DNA of 38,701 nt from Candidatus Dormiibacter inghamiae (GTDB taxonomy: Bacteria; Chloroflexota; Dormibacteria; Dormibacterales; Dormibacteraceae), in NCBI GenBank assembly GCA_016464825.1, contig JAEKNQ010000005.1, positions 1 to 38,701 on the forward strand. Direction: 5' to 3'. The notes beneath the pieces were generated by a model. It searched no databases and had not been told where the DNA came from. It was given only the letters and a program-made list of their open reading frames with translations. Positions 33,620 through 38,701 of this stretch are shown here, one piece after another. Every line of letters starts with the position of its first letter. Position 1 is the first letter of the stretch. The position numbers and the translations under genes are program-made.

Positions 33620-33888
33620 GTCCGGGCCTCCTGTATAGGTCGAGGAAGGACTGCGCTCCTACTTCCTTTAGTTCAGCCCAATGTCGGTCACAAAGGGGGA
33701 TGATGGCGATTTGCATCGCTTGGGCGCTTATGGCCGAGTGGTCGTTACGCGGACCATAATCTCTTGAGCAGTCGGCTGCTCGCAGCGCGGTACGCGACAG
33801 GTCTCGACGTGGCGAAGTTCTCTGGTTCAGGGTGCATGTCGCAATTTACGGGTGTCAGCACGAGCGGATGGGGCCAGGTCTTGGCAAG
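33620..33888. other. gap between the methyltransferase gene and the IS21 element
   Basis: No convincing gene, tRNA or repeat is seen. The last five bases, GCAAG, are the left copy of the IS21 target duplication. Confidence 0.5.
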
Positions 33889-34056
33889 TGTTGGCGATCA
33901 CGAAAATTGAACAGAGCTGATCCCGAAATCTGAACACTCGAGGTAGGGCCGGGAGTCGTCGGATTCGTGAGCGCAAGGAGGACCCCTGCCAGGCTTGGGA
34001 TGTCACAGCCCACGCCGCAGCAGGAGGTCCCCGCCTTGCAGTCTGGAGCAACGCAC

Positions 34057-35070
34057 ATGGAGATCAAGGCCCTACACCGACTCGGGTGGTCGGTCACCGA
34101 CATCGCCAGGGAGTACGACCTGGCCCGGAACACGGTGTATGAGGAGCTGGCCAGTCCGGTGCCGCGCCGCTACGAGCGGAAGCAGCCGACCAGCCTGACG
34201 GAGGCCCAGCTGATCCACGTCGAGCGACGGCTGGCGGTGTGCCCCAACCTGCGGGGGACCGATCTGCACGCCGAGCTTCGGCATCAGTATGGATACGCGG
34301 GCAGCTACCCCGCCTTCCAGCGCCACCTGCGCTGTCTACGGCCGGCTCAAGTCCGCGACCCTGAGGTTCGCTTCGAGACCGCCTCCGGCAAACAGACTCA
34401 GGCCGACTGGGCCGACCTCGGCGCCTTCCCGCTGGGACGGGAGATGGTCCGACTGCACGCGATGGTGACCATCCTGGGTTACAGCCGGGCGCCGGCGATC
34501 AGGTTCGCGACAGACACCACCCGGCCGACCACCTTCGAGCGCTTGCTGCGCTGTCTGGAGGACCAGGGCGGCGTGACCCGCGAGATTCTGACCGACCGCG
34601 ACCCGGCCTTCTGCGTCGGAGCGACCTGCGACGGCGGCGCCATCCTGGCCCCGGAGTGGGTTGACATGGCCACCCTGCTGGGCGTGGTCCCACGCGCCTG
34701 CAAGCCGTACCGGGCTAAGACGAAGGGGAAGGCGGAGCGCATGATTCGGGAGCTCAAGGAAGGCTTCCTCGGTTGGCTGTCGGGCCAGCTGCTGCCGCCT
34801 TACCCGAGCATCGCCGACTACGACGCCCGGGCCCGGCTCTGGATCCAGCAGATGGTCCTGGTGCGCCGACATCGGACCATCAAACGCATCGTCGGCGAGG
34901 CTTGGCTGGCGGAGCGAGCGCTTCTGAACCCGGTGGCGGAAAGAGTCCGCAGCCGCTACGCCAGCAACACGGTCGTGATGCCCAGCGTCGTCGTCGGAGC
35001 CGGGCAGCGGGCTCTCGGCGAGGTGGTCCAGCTGCGCGACTTGGGAGAGTATGAGGAGGCGGCTCGATGA
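34057..35070 (+). CDS. istA: IS21-family transposase IstA
   Basis: DDE transposase. An N-terminal helix-turn-helix (MEIKALHRLGWSVTDIAREY) binds the IS ends. The catalytic acids are in QADWADLGAF, EILTDRDPAF and the Glu in KTKGKAERMIRELKEGF. The frame is open from a GTG at 33967, but the ATG at 34057 starts at the conserved HTH. The family is usually 340-500 aa; this one is 337 aa. Its stop overlaps the istB ATG (ATGA). Confidence 0.9.
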   Translation: MEIKALHRLGWSVTDIAREYDLARNTVYEELASPVPRRYERKQPTSLTEAQLIHVERRLAVCPNLRGTDLHAELRHQYGYAGSYPAFQRHLRCLRPAQVRDPEVRFETASGKQTQADWADLGAFPLGREMVRLHAMVTILGYSRAPAIRFATDTTRPTTFERLLRCLEDQGGVTREILTDRDPAFCVGATCDGGAILAPEWVDMATLLGVVPRACKPYRAKTKGKAERMIRELKEGFLGWLSGQLLPPYPSIADYDARARLWIQQMVLVRRHRTIKRIVGEAWLAERALLNPVAERVRSRYASNTVVMPSVVVGAGQRALGEVVQLRDLGEYEEAAR

Positions 35071-35842
35071 AAACTGAGGCGACGTCATATCAGCGCCTAC
35101 GCGAGCACCTGGCCTACCTGAAGCTGAGCACAGCGGCTGAGAACCTCGGCACCGAACTCGACCGGGCGCTCGAGGAAAGGCGCTCTGCCACCCAGGTGCT
35201 GGAGACTCTGCTCGAGGCTGAAGTCGAGGAGACTAAGGTCCGCCGGCAGCGAGGCCGCCTCCGCTTCGCGCGCTACCCGGTTATCAAGACGCTGGCCGAG
35301 TTCGACTTCGACTTCCAGCCAGGCCTCGACCGCAAGCTCATCGCCGAGCTCTCCACCCTTCGCTTCATCGAGGAGCGCCGCAACATCATCCTGCTCGGGC
35401 CGCCCGGGGTCAGTAAGACGCATTTGGCCATCGCTCTGGGAGTCGCGGTCACCGCCGCCGGCTACCAGACCTACTTCACCACCGCGGCTGAGCTGGTCCA
35501 CGGCCTCCAAGCCGCCCACCTCGCGGGTGGGGCCCAGTACAAGCTCCGCACCTACCTGGCGCCCACCGTGCTCCTCATCGACGAACTCGGCTATCTGCCA
35601 TGGACCAGGCCTCGGCGAACTGGATCTTCGAGGTCGTCCGGCGTCGTTACGAGAAAGAGGCCCCTGTCATCCTCACGTCCAACCGCGGCTTCAGCGACTG
35701 GGGCCAGGTCTTCGCCGACCAGGTCGTCGCCACCGCCATCGTCGACCGCCTGCTCCACAACGCCGTCGTCATCAACATCCGCGGCCGCAGCTACCGGATG
35801 AGGAACTACAAGGAGGACGCACCAGGTGCCCGCTCCACGTAG
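35067..35842 (+). pseudogene. istB: IstB, IS21 helper ATPase, frameshifted
   Basis: AAA+ helper of IstA. The first frame covers up to Walker B (LLIDELGYLPW, about 35575-35600). The rest, MDQASANWIFEVVRRRYEK to RGRSYRMRNYKED, continues in another frame to 35842. One base is missing near 35600, where relatives read LP-MDQA. Walker A is GPPGVSKTHLA, with Ser where nearly all IstB have Gly (GVGKTH). Both changes suggest loss of function. Confidence 0.88.
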
Positions 35843-35994
35843 CCGGCGCCGCTGCCGGCGGAGGAGGTGGTGCCGCCCCGGCTGAGGGCGCCAGGACCCC
35901 TGCTATAGTCTCTCCCGGTCCTCTCGGAGAGTTCAGATTTCGTGATCGCCTCTGTTCAGAGTTGGTGATCGCCCGCAGCAAGTAGTGTAACAGA

Positions 35995-36475
35995 GACGAG
36001 GTCACCTCGGACGCCCACCTCGGGCTCAAGCAGGCGGTGGCCGAGCTCCTGGTCGGCGCCCGTTGGCAACGCTGTCGAGTCCACTTCATGCGCAACGCCC
36101 TGGCCACCGTGCCCAAGCTGGCTCAGCAGATGGTCGCCGCCACTTTGCGCACGATCTTCGCCCAGCCCGATGCCGCCGCCGCCCACGAGGCCGTGGAGCG
36201 CGTCAGCCGGCTCTTCGAGAAGCGCTACCCGGCCGTCAGCTCTGGTCCACAATTCGCTCGAGCGTCTCAACCGCGAGGTCTCCCGGCGCTGCGACGTGGT
36301 CGGCATCTTCCCCAACCGGCAGTCCCTGTTGCGCCTGGTCGGTGCCGTGCTCGAAGAGCAGAACGATGAATGGGCGGTCGGACGGCGCTACTTCAGCCAC
36401 GAGTCCATGGACAAGCTCTTCCAGCCCACCAACGAGGAGGTGGTCAGGCAGTTGCTCGAGCTTGAGTCCGCTTAA
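35995..36475 (+). pseudogene. IS256-family transposase, C-terminal remnant
   Basis: Starts within the catalytic domain ([32 protein letters not shown]) and ends with [20 protein letters not shown] and [15 protein letters not shown], both IS256 (MutA-type) hallmarks. The N-terminal half is missing, and a deletion plus frameshift near 36230-36245 removes the region before NSLERLN. GATTTACACCACCTCGCGC just after the stop resembles the terminal region of such elements. Confidence 0.85.
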
Positions 36476-36765
36476 CCTGATGCTGGAACCGCACGACCGG
36501 ATTTACACCACCTCGCGCAACGCGACCGAAAGCGGACACTGATTCCGGTCCAATCCGGACACCCATTCCGATCCTGTAGGCGCTCACGAAAAGTGCAGAA
36601 CTCTGCTCGCGAATTGTGGAGGTCTGAGGGGCGGTGAGAAGACTGTAGCACCACCTCCTTCCGGACGTCCCCAAGTATTCGGCCCGGTCGTTCCGGGCGT
36701 CCTGAGCCGTCTCAGCGGCTCGTTTTCCTGACCGCACCTGGTCATCGGCCGTTCTTCCCCTCCGG
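36476..36765. other. gap with decayed IS ends
   Basis: Contains the IS256-like end, and an IS21-like end on the minus strand (GAGTTCTGCACTTTTCGTGA at about 36587-36606), similar in form to the right end of the intact IS21 element. No gene. Confidence 0.4.
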
Positions 36766-36990
36766 GAGGTCTTGGTGGGCTCGCATGCGATAGCTGCGAC
36801 CACGGATGTTGAGCACGGTGGCGTTGTTGAGAAGGCGGTCGACGATGACGGTGGCGACGACGCCGTCGGCAAGACCTGGCCCCAGTCGCTGAAGCCGCGG
36901 TTGGAGGTCAGGATGACTCTGCCCTTCTCATAGCGGCGGCTGACGACCTGGAAGATCCAGTTCGCCGAGGCCTGGTCGAGCGGCAGGTGT
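36766..36990 (-). pseudogene. second istB remnant (C-terminal part, frameshifted)
   Basis: Minus-strand fragment reading LPLDQASANWIFQVVSRRYE, ILTSNRGFSDWGQV, then after a one-base shift near 36880 DGVVATVIVDRLLNNA and NIRGRSYRMRAHQDLPEGKN. Closely related to the istB at 35067 but on the other strand and a different copy. The 5' part is absent. Confidence 0.8.
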
Positions 36991-37113
36991 TGGGTCGAAG
37001 GTGGAACGGCTTGCAGCCTCTCAGCCGCAGGTCTTTCCACAACTCTAAGGACTGATCCTCCAGATGGCGAAGCGCACTGAGTAGCGTTGAGCGGCAGTTG
37101 CTTCACGGCTTTC

Positions 37114-38076
37114 CTACGGGTAGGGCCAGCGGCCGATCTCCGACTCTGCTCGAACTCCCACGGGCTGCCGCGGTTGGAGCACCAGACCGGCGCGGTGGAT
37201 TGCACGCTCGATCGCTCCCCAGTCGCCCACCGCCTCCACCTCGACGGCGCATTCGTCGCACTCGCCGAGCGGCCGGCAGCTACTTCCACCAGTCAGGAGC
37301 GAGCGCACGTGGCGGTACGCGTCGGTCGGGTAGTCCGCCTTGGCGAGCAGCCAGCTTCCGGCACGTGCGTCCGCGGGTAGGCCAAGAAACTGCTCAATGG
37401 TCCTTGGTGGATCGACCTCCGCAGTCGAGGTCCTGAGCACGAACCTTCGATCGAGGTACTCAACCTCATCGCCTTCCGGTAGCGTCGATTCGAACCAGGC
37501 GATCGCCTCTCGAACGCTTCCGGGGCCCCACAGCAGCTCGGCGGGGTACTGAGTCGTGGCGAAATCGCAGTGGAATCCCCACACATCGTCTTGCTCTACG
37601 GCACGGACAAGAATCCATCTCCACCCATCTCGCTCCGCCCCTTCCAGTAGGTTGGCTGCCCAGGGGCGCGCGAGATGGGTACCGTCTGGACTCCAGCCGA
37701 TGCCGAAGATCTCGCGGCGTATCGGAGCCGGGTACAGCCGACCGCCGGGAGTCGGCGAGCCCCAGATGCGATTGATGATCTCGCCAACGTCGCGGATCAT
37801 GCCCGCCGAGTAGTTCGGGGCGGTGCGCTGGAACGCGGTCGGATGCGCCGCCCGGTTGCGCATCCGGACAAAGACCTTGTCGAGGCGACGTGTTCGCTGT
37901 CCGTGTAGTAGACCCTCCCGTCGCGCCCACGAGAACAGGTCCCCAAAGCCGGCGTTGAACTCGATCCGCTCGCCTGGTCGCAGAAGAGAGCCCACGTTTC
38001 GGGAAGCAGCTGGGCGGCGATGAACGGCTCGGTAGACTTCGTCGAAGATCCTGACGGAGCCGCGACTCGGTTCCAT
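37114..38076 (-). CDS. unknown protein with a HEPN-like N-terminal region
   Basis: A 320-aa protein that I cannot assign to a named family. The N-terminal ~105 residues are mostly helical and contain FVRMRNRAAHP, where RNRAAH fits the R-x4-H ribonuclease motif of HEPN domains, as does the helix GFGDLFSWARREGLL before it. The C-terminal two thirds are mixed, with many Trp and acidic residues (GWRWILVRAVEQDDVWGFHC). Two Cys pairs occur at SCRPLGECDEC. The ATG at 38076 lies at the point where the upstream istB remnant loses similarity, so the native N-terminus may have been cut off. A defence role is inferred only from HEPN and context. Confidence 0.5.
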   Translation of the reverse strand: MEPSRGSVRIFDEVYRAVHRRPAASRNVGSLLRPGERIEFNAGFGDLFSWARREGLLHGQRTRRLDKVFVRMRNRAAHPTAFQRTAPNYSAGMIRDVGEIINRIWGSPTPGGRLYPAPIRREIFGIGWSPDGTHLARPWAANLLEGAERDGWRWILVRAVEQDDVWGFHCDFATTQYPAELLWGPGSVREAIAWFESTLPEGDEVEYLDRRFVLRTSTAEVDPPRTIEQFLGLPADARAGSWLLAKADYPTDAYRHVRSLLTGGSSCRPLGECDECAVEVEAVGDWGAIERAIHRAGLVLQPRQPVGVRAESEIGRWPYP

Positions 38077-38082
38077 CCGAGC

Positions 38083-38597
38083 AGCACCCCGGCGGCCACG
38101 TTGTCGCCGAGCACCTCCCCGAAATCCTCCAATGGCCGGTTGCTGGTCAGGATGGTAGCGCCGCTCTCGTAGCGGCGACTGAAGACCTCGAGCAAATCCT
38201 CACCGGCGGTGACCGGCAGTCGACGTCCGCCGAGGTCCTCGAGGACGAGCAGGTCGACCCAGCTGAGGCGAGCGATGAGCTCCTTGCGGGTACCGGTGGC
38301 GGCGGCCTCAGCGAGATCCTCGGCAAGATCGAAGGCAGAACGGTAAGGCACCGGGTAGCCGGCCTCGATAGCGCGCACGGCGATGGAGATGCAAAGGTGC
38401 GACTTGCCGAGACCGGCGGCGCCCAGGATCAGCGCCCCGCCCCGCTCGGGGATGAAGCGCAGGGTGGCCAGGTCCAGGATGACTGCCTTAGGGAGCTTCA
38501 AATTGAACTCCCAGTCAAAGCTCTCGAGGGTCTTTGGTTGAGGCAGTTGGGCCTGCTTGATGAACCGCGCTGGGTTTTGTGGAGACTCGGCGGCTTG
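38083..38597 (-). pseudogene. third istB remnant (both ends truncated)
   Basis: IstB-like AAA+ ATPase, a different subfamily from the other two. It reads LPQPKTLESFDWEF, LATLRFIPERGGALILGAAG with Walker A GAAGLGKSHLC, Walker B LLVLEDLGGRRL, and ILTSNRPLEDFGEVLGDNVA. Similarity stops at about 38085 without the C-terminal segment. At the 5' end the frame opens right after the stop of the IS3 gene, so that element's insertion removed the N-terminus. Confidence 0.8.
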
Positions 38598-38600
38598 GAT

Positions 38601-38701
38601 TCATGCGACGTCGGTGGTGTCGCGCTGACGATAGTAGAACTCTTCGTACTCAGCAGGCGGCCGGTCGCCAGCGGCGCTGTGGAGCCGACGTTGGTTCCAC
38701 C
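38601..38701 (-). CDS. IS3-family transposase (OrfB) C-terminal end, partial
   Basis: The last 32 codons of a DDE transposase, with NQRRLHSAAGDRPPAEYEEF and YYRQRDTTDVA before a TGA. The R-R-L-H-S-A-x-G-x-R-P-P-A-E-Y-E signature is diagnostic of IS3 OrfB. The remainder lies beyond the right edge. Confidence 0.85.
   Translation of the reverse strand, partial: WNQRRLHSAAGDRPPAEYEEFYYRQRDTTDVA

Larger units (their letters stand above)
33889..35977 (+). mobile_element. IS21-family insertion sequence with 5-bp target duplication GCAAG
   Basis: About 2.1 kb carrying istA and istB. Ends are imperfect inverted repeats of about 50 bp: left TGTTGGCGATCAC (33889-33901), right reading inward TGCGGGCGATCAC (35977-35965), and both then share GAACAGAG and CGAAATCTGAAC blocks. 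GCAAG occurs directly outside both ends (33884-33888 and 35978-35982), so the borders are intact. istB is frameshifted, so the copy is probably immobile by itself. Confidence 0.88.

Noticed and set aside
19850..38701. CRISPR array or second attachment site in the island
   Set aside because: No regularly spaced direct repeats with unique spacers, and no second copy of the tRNA-Ala 3' end were found by eye.

Overview
The window is a high-GC bacterial chromosome segment with short, tightly overlapping operons. A MurT/GatD lipid II amidation pair, a bS22-type mini ribosomal protein, an LLM/F420-type oxidoreductase and several starts with a TANNNT box 6-9 nt upstream (leaderless style) point to an actinobacterium or a Chloroflexota/Dormibacterota-like relative. 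The sequence alone does not settle the phylum.

Left half (about 1-19,850), housekeeping. A minus-strand operon runs gamma-carbonic-anhydrase-like protein, ispE, murT, gatD, each pair sharing 4 nt. It diverges from rpsT, whose S20 carries a long Lys/Ala/Pro tail. A second minus-strand cluster is comEA, comEC, holA. Then come tRNA-Gln(UUG), a small gene of tandem nonapeptide repeats, and an RND exporter coupled to a two-domain thioredoxin-fold protein. That protein reads through an in-frame TGA exactly where the first active-site Cys belongs, with a selenocysteine-insertion-like hairpin just downstream. This probable selenoprotein is the most notable item in the window. Further on are an LLM oxidoreductase, leuS divergent from a HIT hydrolase, bS22, a PLD-like lipoprotein, a DUF62 SAM hydrolase and a small molybdopterin oxidoreductase, ending at tRNA-Ala(CGC).

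Right half (about 19,850-38,701), a mobile island next to tRNA-Ala. It starts with a frameshifted tyrosine integrase. Minus-strand mobilization genes follow: HTH protein, small ORF, TrbL/VirB6-like protein, small two-TM protein, VirD4-type coupling protein, HUH relaxase and RHH accessory protein. They diverge, across a repeat-rich oriT-like region, from a plus-strand operon of a possible sigma-region-2-like protein, a membrane-anchored SARP-like regulator and an exported two-repeat protein. No VirB4 or core-complex gene is visible, so it resembles a mobilizable element or a partial conjugative element.

Cargo is defensive: a HepT/MntA-type toxin-antitoxin pair with an XRE domain fused to the antitoxin, and a SacI-family restriction endonuclease, Vsr nickase and C5 methyltransferase in a row. 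The end of the window is an insertion-sequence graveyard: an IS21-family element with a 5-bp target duplication but a broken istB, remnants of IS110 and IS256 and two more istB genes, an IS3 tail at the edge, and an embedded HEPN-like unknown gene. The other end of the island is not in the window.
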